Shown piece by piece: positions 20,786 through 30,790 of a stretch of 64,000 bases of DNA. The DNA is from Cloeon dipterum. Its lineage: Eukaryota > Arthropoda > Insecta > Ephemeroptera > Baetidae. The stretch is taken from the NCBI RefSeq assembly GCF_949628265.1, contig NC_088787.1:36630844-36694843 (forward strand). Direction: 5' to 3'. The notes under the pieces were generated by a model. It searched no databases, had not been told where the DNA came from, and worked only from the letters and a program-made list of their open reading frames with translations. How positions within the stretch are numbered: position 1 is the stretch's first letter; each line of letters begins with the position of its first letter. The position numbers were made by a program, and so were the translations under genes.

Positions 20786-21950
20786 CTAGACCCAAAAGTA
20801 CCAGCCCTGATGGGACCTGAGCCGGCGCTTTCCTTCACCTGCGAAGGCTACCGGCGTAACAGGCACCACGGCGGCAGTCTTCCAACCCGCTGGAAGCGTA
20901 CACTGCTGCAACGAGCAATTGAAAAGGCGCGCGAGGCTAGGAGCGTGAGCGGCAGCGCACTTCAGCAGCACGCAGCCCTGCACGCCGTCGGGGCCGGCCG
21001 TGGCGTTGCCCTTTAATTGCTTCAGCTTGCTGTAAACACACGCAACACTGACCGACATATCGCAAAGGGTGGGTGGAGGGGGGCCTGGGGGACGGCGTCG
21101 CATGAATGGGAAATAATTTTAGTTTAGCGGAAAACACAGGCTCGGAAATACATATTAACACCATTCACTAGAAACACGCCGGCAGAGGGAGAAATGTTGC
21201 TTTTTGATTTGATGTAGTCCCAGAAGAATTTGTTACCGTCGGGGCCGCGTCCCAACTTCCACATCCAGCCGTCCCTTGCTGTCCGCAACGCTTTTTGCAC
21301 TTTTCTGCGCGCCGCCAATAAATCATCGCACCTGCTTTGCGATTTGCCACCTTTCAAACAGCCTGTCTCGTTTATTTATTTCGGAGCGCAGTTCTTTCGT
21401 GATCCACGGTGTTGGATTTCTTTTTCCTGGGCGAACACGTTTCTTGGGTGCAGTTTCAGCTAGCGCTTCCCAATAAATTCTCAGCCACTTCTCCCAGCCA
21501 CGATCAACGTTTTCTCCCTCGAAAGTGCACTCGGCAAATGTTTCCTTGAGTTGCTGGCTAACAGCAGGCCAATCAGCTGTTTTGAAGTCGAAGATTACGC
21601 GTGTCGTGGTCGTTGCTCTCTGGGTAACCGCGAAATCTAGCAATATTGCATCGTTGTCTGACGTTCCTGGAACAATGGTCACGCTTGCAACGAACGCGGG
21701 CGCGTAACAGAGCGCGAGATCAAGGATTTTTGAAGTTGTGTCTGTCGTGCGGGTTGCGATCAGCACTAGCTGCTGCAGCGCGAGCTTAGAAAAAGTGCCG
21801 AGAAACTCGGCGGCGGGTGCGTGTCCTGCACGCGGCGGGTTTTGCGGCCAGTCTGCGTCCAAGTTAAAGTCCCCTTTGAGGACACACACGTTAGACACGT
21901 GTTTAATTTCGGTGGCTTTATCGAGAGAGGCAATCATGTGGTCGTTGTAA
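20786..21950 (-). mobile_element. Non-LTR retrotransposon fragment C: endonuclease end to reverse transcriptase start
   Basis: Minus strand. From about 21950: YNDHMIASLDKA, then VLKGDFNLDADWP (endonuclease GDFN), ILDLALCYAP and TSDNDAILLDF (where the catalytic SDH normally lies; here SDND). The linker continues (RPGKRNPTPWITKELRSEIN), shifts frame near 21350 and reads on with RKVQKALRTARDGW. A gap follows, then KLKQLKGNATAGPDGVQG and LPAGWKTAAVVPV, the first blocks of the reverse transcriptase. It is truncated on both sides and has at least two frame breaks. It is richer in GC and differs from the 24.6-kb family, looking more like the Jockey or CR1-type group. Confidence 0.7.
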
Positions 21951-21957
21951 GGGTGTC

Positions 21958-22606
21958 CTTGACCTCAAACAGAACGGAGCAAACTTCAAGAAACTGGAAG
22001 TTCCTTATAGCTGAAGATCACATATCAGAGGTGGGCGGGCCAATCTCATTTTTTGACCTCTGCAGGACCGCCAACGATGTCGATCGCATCCTTCTGGAAA
22101 GAATCAAGTTTGTCGATGTGCCTGAATTCTTCACGTGGGATCGCAAGGAGCGCAAGTGGAACGCCAGGAAGCGCCAGAGAATCAGAATGCTGGGAAACCT
22201 TTATCCCGTCTCTCCAAAACACGTGGAGAAATGCAGGCTCCGCGCTATTGTTCAGCACAGGCCGTTTATTACGAGGTTTGTAATAAATTCTAGCTCGTAA
22301 AATAAAAATTTTCGACCAAATTAATTTTATTTCCAGCTACGAAGACACAAGAACAGTTGATGGCGTCGAGCATCAGTCCTTCAGACAAGCGGCGGTCGCA
22401 ATGGGACTCGCCAGAGACGACCAAGAGCATAGGAACGTCCTGGAGGAAGCTAAAATGGGCGCAACCCCATTTTCAATGAGTGTTGTTCTTGATGCTTTAG
22501 CTCCATGCTGGCCCTGCGCAGCCAAAAGAACTTTTTGAGGAATATTGGCGCACCATGGTCGGCCCTTTCGCCCTGCAGCGAGATGAAGAAGGTCAGAGGT
22601 TGGCAG
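21958..22606 (+). pseudogene. Second, diverged Helitron fragment
   Basis: Aligns at protein level with 8470-9080. Exon 21980-22275 has RIKFVDVPEFFTWDRKERKW and VSPKHVEKCRLRAIVQH. Intron 22276-22336 (GTTTGT...TTCCAG) lies at the same codon position as intron 8784-8841. The next exon reads SYEDTRTVDGVEHQSFRQAA and ATPFSMS, then shifts frame and ends with ELFEEYWRTMVGPFALQ. It is broken by that frameshift and cut off at both ends by retrotransposons. Divergence from copy 1 is large, so they are different Helitron lineages rather than a recent duplicate. Confidence 0.75.
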
Positions 22607-22760
22607 CACTGCCTAGTAGCGTAAACATTGATTGTCCCTACGCTCTGCCATGTTCCCTAAATCCAATTTTGAGGACAACAAGTGCCGTAAATAGTGGTCC
22701 GAGCTGCAATTTGATACGGGTTTTCCATCTCCTGCGAAATTCCACTTGAATTTGTGAGAA
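22607..22760 (+). other. Probable 5' UTR of the macro-domain retrotransposon
   Basis: About 150 bp between the end of the Helitron fragment and the ATG at 22761. There is an in-frame TGA two codons before that ATG, which supports this start. No coding signal is seen. The exact 5' end of the element is not marked by any repeat. Confidence 0.4.
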
Positions 22761-24587
22761 ATGAGGGTGTTCTACGGCCGGCAATATCAGCCTGCCAGAA
22801 CCAGCATGGAGGCGGGGCCGGCTTGCCGGTGCGGCTGTAGCGAACAACAACACCACTGGATCGGGATTACCCTGAAAAAGGTACTAGATGACCTTCAACA
22901 GATCAAGAGCGCGGTTTTTAATCAGCAAGATGCCCGGGAAGACTCCGGAGCAGCCAGCACAAGCCACCAGCCCTGCCGAACAGAAAAGGCCAAAATCTTT
23001 GAAATAGACGGCGACCTTTTCCTGGACGCCCCGAAGGATGCCGCCCTTGCACACTGCGTGGGGGCAGATTTTCTGATGGGAGCCGGTCTGGCAGTCACGT
23101 TCAGAGAAATGTTCGGAAATGTTAACTACCTGAAGTCCCTTAAAAAGAAGCCAGGACAAACAGCCGCACTGAGATACTGCCCCGACAATGACGGAATCAA
23201 CAAGATGGTCTATTACTTAGTCACGAAACCGCGTTCCGCATGGTGCAAACCTCATCCGGACGACTTTCAAGCCGCCGTCCGTGATCTCGCACGATAATGT
23301 ACCGAGCACCACATCTCCACTCTAGCCATTCCGAGAATCGGCGCCGGCCTGGACAACCTCGGATGGCGCTGGGTCCGCGATGTCCTTGAGGCAGAATTCG
23401 CAGGAAGCAACACCGAAGTCCTGGTCTTCACCTCACCTTGTGAAAGGCCGAAGAAGAGGCGGAATCCTCATCTGCCGAGCCGACGAGTGGCCCCGAACAC
23501 CAGCGGCGCCCCGGATGCCGCCCGAGCACAGCATGCCGCCAGCCCAGGTGGACTCACTGTACTCAGGACGAAGGCCACCGAGATAACAGATGGGACGACT
23601 AAGACGGCCACTCCTCCACCTGCGTACAGCCACCCGGCGGCAGAGAATTCAGGTGAGCACATTTCAAATTGCTCTAACTCGGTCACCTTGACCGACGTAC
23701 AACCTACTACTTCTCACGAGGTTTTCACCTCTGCCAGGGTGGATGAGTGGACACTGATGCAGCGCTGCAGAACGGCCCCCGCATTTGACGGCGACTCAGA
23801 AGCCGTCCAGGAGCAACCTGCCGCGCGGAAGGAGGGACTCACTGAGCACGGATTGGAGGGCATCAAGACAATAGATTCAACCGAGCCGAAGAACACAACG
23901 AAGGGGGCCACCTCCTATCCTGTGCTCAGCCCTCCAGCGGCCGACAAACAAGGTGAGCGTTCAGAAATTCTCCATATGGCTACCCTGGTTGCCATTAGTT
24001 CAGACGCTGCCTCAGAAAATGCTTCCCCGATTCATTGGCCAACACGGAGCCCAAAAATATCGGCCCTGGAGAGAAGATTGAATGACGTGCGCAACAAGTT
24101 CGCTACCGCCGCAGAAGTCATCACCAGGACATTGCAGACTTCCCCATATACCCCATGGCGAGACAGTGCCCCAAAATCTGTCACCCCTATTGTCGCCTCG
24201 GCGGGTGGATCAGCTGGTCGCGGTACGGAGACCTGTGGGGCGACAAGGGTTCTCACTCCTTCCGCGACTGGCCCCACCCCAGGGCAAACGTCAGGTGAGA
24301 TTCATTCACAACACCCTGAGGCCATTTTAGCCAAAGGTTCACCTGGCAATGACCCCTTTGACGATGAGCCCCATTTCAGCGAAGCAGCTCCTAAACGAAC
24401 AAAGAGGAAAAAGACGCCGATACCTCGCCGCCTAATCGACCACAATGTTGAGACAAATGATGGCAAAGAAGAAGAGGAGCACGCTGAGAGCGAGGTTCGC
24501 ACGCCAAAGCAAGACAAAACGGGAAGCCCGTTCCTGAGAACAAGATCCCAGAAACGAGCAGCAGCAACAGTTCAACCAAAAAACTAA
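22761..24587 (+). CDS. Non-LTR retrotransposon ORF1 with a macro domain (one in-frame stop)
   Basis: ORF1 of the element whose ORF2 follows. Residues 1-35 include a Cys-rich CRCGCSEQQHH, followed by a short helical stretch. Residues 75-220 form a macro domain closest in pattern to the OARD1/TARG1 type, which binds ADP-ribose and removes it from proteins: IFEIDGDLFLDAPKDAALAH, CVGADFLMGAGLAVTFREMF (the MGAGLA loop), then VYYLVTK-like MVYYLVTKPRSAWCKP, and after an in-frame TAA (23295-23297) LAIPRIGAGLDNLGWRWV and EVLVFTSP. Residues about 235-600 are a Ser/Thr/Pro-rich disordered stretch with a basic end (RRLIDH, RTRSQKRAA). The stop sits inside the domain, so this copy is dead, edited or read through. 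The frame is identical on both sides. The protein ends at TAA 24585-24587, directly after A AAA AAC. Confidence 0.8.
24578..24587 (+). promoter_or_regulatory. Predicted -1 ribosomal frameshift heptamer A AAA AAC before the ORF1 stop
   Basis: In the ORF1 frame the codons are CCA AAA AAC TAA, so A AAA AAC lies in the X XXY YYZ phase that tandem slippage needs. Slipping back one base continues as CTA AAC CAC GGT, which is the ORF2 frame, open from about 24490 to 27292. No downstream pseudoknot was established by eye. Confidence 0.6.
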
Positions 24588-24622
24588 ACCACGGTAGTCG
24601 ACAGTTAGATCAATCAAGCAAT

Positions 24623-27292
24623 GTGAATGCACCAAACAATCCTGCTTGCAGTGACAACAACTATAATCGAAAAAGTCAAAACTTTAAAAACCTCAGTATA
24701 CTTTCGCTTAACGCGCACGGACTTCATGACAGCGTTAACTTCAACCTCTTTTATAATTTTATATATGACCTTGAAAGCAATCCTGATATTATTATTATTT
24801 GTGAACACTTCTTGGATAAGTGTGAAATTAACTCATTCAAATTACCAGGATACAAACTGATCTCTAACTACGCTAGAGCCAAAAAGAGAGGCGGAGTATT
24901 AATTCTATTAAGTGATAATTTATCTTGCAAAGTTAAAACCATTAAGTTAAAGTCCATCAATTTAATTATTGAACTCTGTGGGAACAAATTAATTTTTGAC
25001 AATTCAGAAATTACCGTCATTGCAGCTTATAGACCAAGCAATCCCAATGCAAATACTAACCATGAAATGTTCTTTGAAACCCTGCAGGACTTGTTGGAAA
25101 AAAATAGAGGTAACGGTAACTTCCTACTTGCAGGAGACCTAAATGTCGACCTTTCCGATTCTATAATACCAACCGCCAATAATACCAATAGCCACTCCCG
25201 CAAATTAATCCAAATTTGCAAATCTTTTGACCTACGGTTAATTAACCACACAGGTGCCACCAGGCGACCAAACAATTTTGTAACTGGAACCCTAATTGAT
25301 CACATTTTCTCAAACATGGCTGAAAATAGTTCGTATGAGATATTAGACACCCAATTCTCAGATCACAAGGCTGTTCACGTAAACCTTAAGGTTCCCATAA
25401 CCAGACAAGTTGACACTTTTATATTTAAACGAGTATTTAACGATCAAAACTGGGAAAAATTCGAAAGTCTTCTGCTAAAGGAATCATGGCTATCCGTTTA
25501 TGAGGCACATGATATTGACACTATGAGTGATACTTTTATGACTATATTGTTGAGATACTTTGAATTGTCATTTCCCTTGAAAAAATACATCAACAGAGCA
25601 AACCAAATGAATAAAATTGTGTTATCCGAATCAACAAAGCGAATTAAAATTGAATTACGCGAGGTGAGCGAGTCAATTAAATGTGTCACCGACAAAAACC
25701 ACAAAGAAAAACTTAAACGCGAATTAAAATCATTGAAAAAGTATCTTAGCTTTTGCATTAACTCGGAAATCAAGCAGAAAAATGACAAAGCGATAGCAAA
25801 CTCTAAAAATAAGAGCAAAACTGCATGGAATATTGTCAAAATATCATCACAGTCAATTAATAATGAACACAAAATTGAATCACTTAGGCTAGGAAACACT
25901 GTAATCAAAAACCAGACATCAATCGCGAATACTCTGAACACGAACTTTGTTGTTAAACCACCGTCACAAGGTACAGACACAAACCTTTACAATATGAGAG
26001 ATCCGCATATAGCAAACCAATTCAATCTAACTCCAACTAGCCCCGCGGAAGTTTATAGTGTTATTATTAACTTAGTAACAAAACACTCTGCCGGGTGGGA
26101 TGGCATCTCTGTTTACGTTCTTAAAAAGATTGCTTTGTTTATCGTAAATCCACTCGCCCACATGATAAATACATCTCTTGTGTCAGGTAAATTTCCGGAA
26201 AATATGAAGCTATCAAAGATAGTCCCAATTTACAAAAAAGGAGAAAAAGACGATCCCTCCAACTATAGACCAATTTCAATCACGTCATCACTGTCTAAAA
26301 TTTTTGAAAAAATATTTCTAGCCCGACTCGACCACCATTTCTTCGTTAATAATCTTTTCAGCCAAAATCAGCATGGCTTTAGGAAGCAAAAAAGTACAGT
26401 AACTGCACTTTTTGACTTCATAAGTAACATACATACATCAATTGACGCTAAAGAGAGGACGAATGTCATCCTCTATGACTTCTCCAATGCATTCGGGACT
26501 CTTTACCCGCAACTCCTTCTCCAAAAGCTGAAAATATATGGGCTTTGCAATAACTCAATTAAATGGCTAGAAACGTTTTTACTAAATCGTAAGCAATTTG
26601 TTCAACTCCGGGTATTAGACCAAGACAATAACACATACCGTGACGTGAACTCGACACATATATCTTCTCACATGGGCATTCCCCAGGGCACCACATTAGG
26701 TCCGACTGGATTTAATATCTACACTAATGACATTGATCTGCATATTGTAATTGCCACTTTATGTTTGTTCGCGGATGATACGAGTCTCGTTATTAACGGA
26801 CCCTGCAACAAAGTAGTAAACGATAGATCTAAAATAGCAAATGACCTAATTGTTGAGTACACAAAACTGAACCATCTCACACTGAACGCGAGTAAGACTA
26901 AGATACTACAAATGCATGTTTCCCAAATGACAAATGTGATAAATCCCCTTATAGAAATTAACAATTTTCAAATTGAAGTTGTAAACAAAAGTAAATTGCA
27001 TGGAGTTATAATCTCAGATACCTTGAATTGGAACGAACAATGTGATTTAGTCAGCAATAAACTTAGAAGTGTGACGTATCTTTTTACCGAATTAAGAGAC
27101 AAAGTGTCTAATGGTGTATTAAGACAGATTTATTTTGCGTACGCCCAAAGTCATATCCTTTATTCTATTATTATTTGGGGCGGGTCTACGTACCTGAAAA
27201 ACGTTTTTACCGCACAGAAAAGAGTTGTAAGGGCAATGGCTGGCCTAAGATACTGGAGGAAAAATACTGCCCTTGACTCATGCCGACCATAA
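24623..27292 (+). CDS. Non-LTR retrotransposon ORF2: endonuclease and reverse transcriptase, 3'-truncated
   Basis: An 889-codon uninterrupted frame. Residues about 25-260 are an APE endonuclease: ILSLNAHGL, IIIICEHFLDK (catalytic Glu), RGGVLILLSDN, VIAAYRPSNPNAN, LLAGDLNVDL, TLIDHIFSNM and FSDHKAVHV (catalytic SDH). A Lys-rich linker follows to about 480. The reverse transcriptase then runs with HSAGWDGI, KIVPIYKKGEKDDPSNYRPI, QNQHGFRKQKST, GIPQGTTLGPTGFNIYTNDI and LCLFADDTSLVI (FADD catalytic pair), ending at ALDSCRP. The last roughly 100 residues expected from the related minus-strand copy at 27334-28264 are missing, so the element is cut at 27292. The GTG at 24623 is not a likely start; the frame is open upstream and probably entered by frameshift from ORF1. 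The endonuclease and catalytic residues look intact. Confidence 0.85.
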   Translation: MNAPNNPACSDNNYNRKSQNFKNLSILSLNAHGLHDSVNFNLFYNFIYDLESNPDIIIICEHFLDKCEINSFKLPGYKLISNYARAKKRGGVLILLSDNLSCKVKTIKLKSINLIIELCGNKLIFDNSEITVIAAYRPSNPNANTNHEMFFETLQDLLEKNRGNGNFLLAGDLNVDLSDSIIPTANNTNSHSRKLIQICKSFDLRLINHTGATRRPNNFVTGTLIDHIFSNMAENSSYEILDTQFSDHKAVHVNLKVPITRQVDTFIFKRVFNDQNWEKFESLLLKESWLSVYEAHDIDTMSDTFMTILLRYFELSFPLKKYINRANQMNKIVLSESTKRIKIELREVSESIKCVTDKNHKEKLKRELKSLKKYLSFCINSEIKQKNDKAIANSKNKSKTAWNIVKISSQSINNEHKIESLRLGNTVIKNQTSIANTLNTNFVVKPPSQGTDTNLYNMRDPHIANQFNLTPTSPAEVYSVIINLVTKHSAGWDGISVYVLKKIALFIVNPLAHMINTSLVSGKFPENMKLSKIVPIYKKGEKDDPSNYRPISITSSLSKIFEKIFLARLDHHFFVNNLFSQNQHGFRKQKSTVTALFDFISNIHTSIDAKERTNVILYDFSNAFGTLYPQLLLQKLKIYGLCNNSIKWLETFLLNRKQFVQLRVLDQDNNTYRDVNSTHISSHMGIPQGTTLGPTGFNIYTNDIDLHIVIATLCLFADDTSLVINGPCNKVVNDRSKIANDLIVEYTKLNHLTLNASKTKILQMHVSQMTNVINPLIEINNFQIEVVNKSKLHGVIISDTLNWNEQCDLVSNKLRSVTYLFTELRDKVSNGVLRQIYFAYAQSHILYSIIIWGGSTYLKNVFTAQKRVVRAMAGLRYWRKNTALDSCRP

Positions 27293-27333
27293 TTAAAATA
27301 TGTCAATATATCTTACGCTGATTATCAGCTGAG

Positions 27334-28264
27334 TCACATATCAAAATCACAGGCAAAATATCCACATAAGTCATAATATTGGTAATGAGATAAAATAAGT
27401 TTAATTTGCCGTAGGAACTCTTTGCTATCATCAATAAATTTTACATCTTTGGGCAGAGCGTTAAATAGACGTGCTGTCATAACCGCAGGATTTTGTGTTG
27501 AGAGTTTTAGGTCAAAGGGGGCAATGAAAACATCATTTTGACTTCTATTTTTACAATAATTTCGAGTTATCCTCGTATTAGAGTCTCTAGCACCGACAAT
27601 CCTAACAAATTTTTCAGAGGCTTTTTAGGAATTTGAGACATTCGAAAATATACAGGGAGTAAAGAATATCAAATTTGGTGAACAGTGGCTTAGATGATTC
27701 CAGTGCGGTGTTGCTGCGCCAATATCTTTTCCCTGCCATTGCTATTATAACCCTTTTTTGCACTAAAAATACTGTCTGTAAGTGCGGCGAGGCCCCCCAA
27801 ATCACAATTGAATACAAAATTTGGCTCTGCCCATTTGCATAATAAATTTGTTTTAACATTGATTCAGACCCTTTTTCTCTAATTATAGTAAGCATATAAG
27901 TAATGCTACGCAATTTTTTCGTTATCTTGTAGCATTGTTCTTGCCAAGACATACAATCAGAAATATGTATCCCTAATAAATTGACATTGTTTACTGATTC
28001 AATGTCAATCTCACCAATTTTTATATCAAGCTTTTGTAACAATTTAGTTTGACAGGTATGAATTTGTAGTTGTTTCGGTTTTTGAGCATTCAGAATAAGC
28101 ATGTTTCTTTGTGCATATTTAATTACGGCCTGATTTGCATTTTTCGTCATATTTTGAATGTCATTACAATTCCCTTTAATAAGCAAGGATGAGTCGTCTG
28201 CGAAAAGGATCAAAGTGGCTAGTGACATCGTTAATGGCATAGCATTTACGTAGGCCCGTTTCAT
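27334..28264 (-). pseudogene. Reverse transcriptase C-terminal half of a related non-LTR element, inverted
   Basis: Minus strand, beginning within the palm domain: ATLILFADDSSLLI (FADD), LLGIHISDCMSWQEQC, QILYSIVIWGASPHLQTVF and RYWRSNTALESSKPLF. It parallels the plus-strand element at 26.75-27.29 kb but with many substitutions. One frameshift in an A run near 27636 separates this from the C-terminus VGARDSNTRITRNYCK, FDLKLSTQNPAVMTARLFN and a stop at 27334. It is 5'-truncated at about 28264. It meets the plus-strand element tail to tail. Confidence 0.8.
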
Positions 28265-28412
28265 CTGGGTGGCTTAAACAGACTCGGCAGAATCGTAAGA
28301 AAATCTGCAGAGCTAATCAGAGATGCGTGCGTGCTTACCGGAATGCTCAGGAGATAAAAATAAATTAAGATACTGTGTAATTACACGCTTTGCAAGTCTT
28401 GGCGTTGACAGT

Positions 28413-29778
28413 TCACTCATTGTACTCTTTGGACAGGTGAAAATCTTTGATTGCATGTTCGAGGCAGAGCAGTTTCTTACACCAGGAACATTTCAGAAAT
28501 TTTTTTCTTCCACACATTGCGAACACGCCATGCTTCAGGGGAAAGATGTATCTATGGGTACACTCGTATTTTTCGAGTCGCGATGTTACGTAGCCTGGCT
28601 TGAACCAAGCGTACTGCACCATGCTTCAAAATCGTGGTGAAACGAGCTGGTGGTAGGAGAATGAGATGAGCGATATCAGATTGTTCCTCGACTGAATTTT
28701 AAAATCAATTCTATTCAAAATGATTTCATCTTCGATGTTTCTCGTGATCTTCTTCAAGGGCCCATTCACGTTAACGTTCAATGGCTGGAACCTTCCTGTT
28801 GAGCCCTCCGGGATGTACAGAACATCAAGCTCAACTCCATTGTCCCTGAACAGAGCCTTGAGTTCCTCTCCGCGTTTGGTCCACCCACTCCATTTGTCGA
28901 TGATGATGAGCGATCGCATTCCTGGCAGAGTGTGGGGCAGTGCGCACTTTTGGAAGAGGTACAGAACTTGACCACCATGCATCTTGCAACTGTTGGTGCA
29001 AGTCACGACCAGGTTTACTGGTCGTAGGACTTGCACTGCAGGGCCAAAATGCCCATTATTCTCGGCCAGGATCAAATAGGCTGGCTCGAGGAGGTCACCT
29101 GCTGCATTGCAGGCTCGTACCAAGGTCACAGAGTCCGTTGTCGCGTTCATGCTTTATACGATCTTCTCAACCTTTTTTTGCCTCTAAACTCGAGGCTCCT
29201 GACAGCGTGAAACTCCTTTTTCAACCCAGTGTGGTCGAGGTTGAACAAGTGTTTGGCTTGCACTTCTCCGCTTTCAAGCAGGCCTTTCACTGTCTTGACA
29301 AAGTCTTTAGCTGGAGCTTCAATCAGCGCCTCGTCTCGAGCATTCTTTCTGCTGATAAACTTTCCCACCTTCCTGTCGACAATGTTATGCCTCTTTTTGA
29401 ACAAGTCTAGCCACGCATTTGAGGCTTTGAAATCTTCGAACGACAGAGAATGCTTCTCGGCAATTTCCAAAGCCCAGCTTCTAATTTGACACCCTTTAAT
29501 TACTGACTGGTCTTCCCGAAATTTTTGAATCAGCTCTTGTTCGACAGCAAGCAACTTTGAAGCCCTTGTGGATGAAACATTCTTGATTGTGAAAAAGCTG
29601 CGTTTGTCCTTCCTTCGGTTCTCACCACCCTCTGGGCTGTCAGCGTCAGCATAGCGCCAGAAGTCGACCACTTCCTTTTTGACTTGATAGTTGATCAAAT
29701 TTCTGCTTGGCTTCGTATTATCTTCTTCGTCTTCTTCGAAAGCTAGTTGAAATTCACCATCGCTGTCGTCATCAGAAT
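28413..29778 (-). pseudogene. Pogo/Tigger-like DDE transposase, broken
   Basis: Minus strand. 29778-29147: acidic N-terminus, then a CENPB-type DNA-binding region (WALEIAEKHSLSFEDFKASN, WLDLFKKRHNI) and the first catalytic region FNLDHTGL. A one-base shift at the overlapping ATGA (29147-29150) leads to SVTLVRACNAAGDLLEPAYL, LIIIDKWSGW (second Asp) and IPEGSTGRFQPLNVNVNG, where the third catalytic residue, normally Asp in QPLD, is Asn. After a TGA at about 28626 the same frame continues to a Cys-rich tail (LKCSWCKKLLCLEH), known from some Tigger-like families. The N-terminus is cut by element 1. Frameshift, stop and D-to-N change make it inactive. Confidence 0.75.
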
Positions 29779-29804
29779 CCCAGGTAGCACAAAATGTCAC
29801 CCAG

Positions 29805-29975
29805 ACATCACAATGATGTCATACCGAACATCACTATGATGTCTGTATGACATCAGAATATGTCACAGTGATATCATTTTTAAGTACAAATGTCCACTTT
29901 TCTCATGTCACTCTGATATCATTTTCTAACATCTATTTGACATCACCTTGATGTCAGGGTGATGTCTTCCTGAAA
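29805..29975. repeat. Left subterminal array, GACATCA/TGATGTC words
   Basis: At least eight copies of GACATCA, TGATGTC or one-base variants in both orientations within 170 bp. The sister array is at 32120-32180. Confidence 0.75.
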
Positions 29976-29997
29976 TCACCCATATATCATACAGACA

Positions 29998-30790
29998 AAT
30001 GGCCGCCTCCACCGTGGCCGCCCTGCCTGCGGCCGCTGGTGGTGGCCGCCGGTGGTGGCCGCCTCCGTTGTAACCACCAGTGGTGGCCGCCACCACCGTG
30101 GCCGCCCTGCCTGCGGCCGCCGGTGGTTGTGGCCGCCTCCACCGTGGCCACCCTGCTTGCGGCCGCCGGTGGTGGCCGCTTCCATTGTGGCCACCGGTGG
30201 TGGCAGCCTCCACTTTGGACGCCCTGCCTGCGGCCCCCGGTGGTGGCCGCTTCCATTGTGGCCACCGGTGGTGGCCGCCTCCATCATGGCCGCCCTGATT
30301 GTAGTCGCCTTTCCCGCAGCCGCCACTGGTGGCCGCCCCACCTGCGGCCGCTGGTGGTGGCCGCCCTGCCTGCGGCCGCCGGTGGTGGCCGCCTCAATTG
30401 TGGCCACCAGTGGTGGCCGCCCTGCTTGCGGCCGCCGGTGGTGGCCGCTTCCATTGTGGCCACCGGTGGTGGCCGCCTCCACCGCGGCCGCCCTGATTGT
30501 TGTTGCCTTTCCCGCGGTCGCCACTGGTGGCCGCCTTGCCCACGACCGCTGATGGTGGCCGCCTTGCCCGCGGCTTTCTGTGGTGGCCACATTGCCATTG
30601 GCCGCCTATCCCGCAGCCGCCGTTGGTGGCCATCTTGCCCACGGCCATCGGTGGTGGCCGCCTCTTTCATGGCCACCCTGCCTGCAGCCGCTGATAGTGG
30701 TCGACTTTCCCGCGGCCACTGTGGTCGTGGCCGCCTTGGCCACAGCTGCCGGTACTGGCCGCCTTACTCGCGGCTGCCAGAAATCTCTTC
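29998..30790. repeat. GC-rich minisatellite built on GGTGGTGGCCGCC
   Basis: About 0.8 kb of irregular repeats of GGTGGTGGCCGCC, GTGGCCACC and CTGCCTGCGGCCGC. Several frames are open on both strands, giving Gly/His-rich or Pro/Trp-rich low-complexity products; this follows from the repeat and is not evidence of a gene. Confidence 0.85.

Noticed and set aside
24623..24625. GTG at 24623 as the start of ORF2
   Set aside because: The frame is open for more than 100 bases upstream across the ORF1 stop, and a frameshift site explains entry better than a non-ATG start.
26745..28264. Twin-priming inversion of a single retrotransposon at 27.3 kb
   Set aside because: The overlapping reverse transcriptase parts differ at many residues, so they come from two elements.
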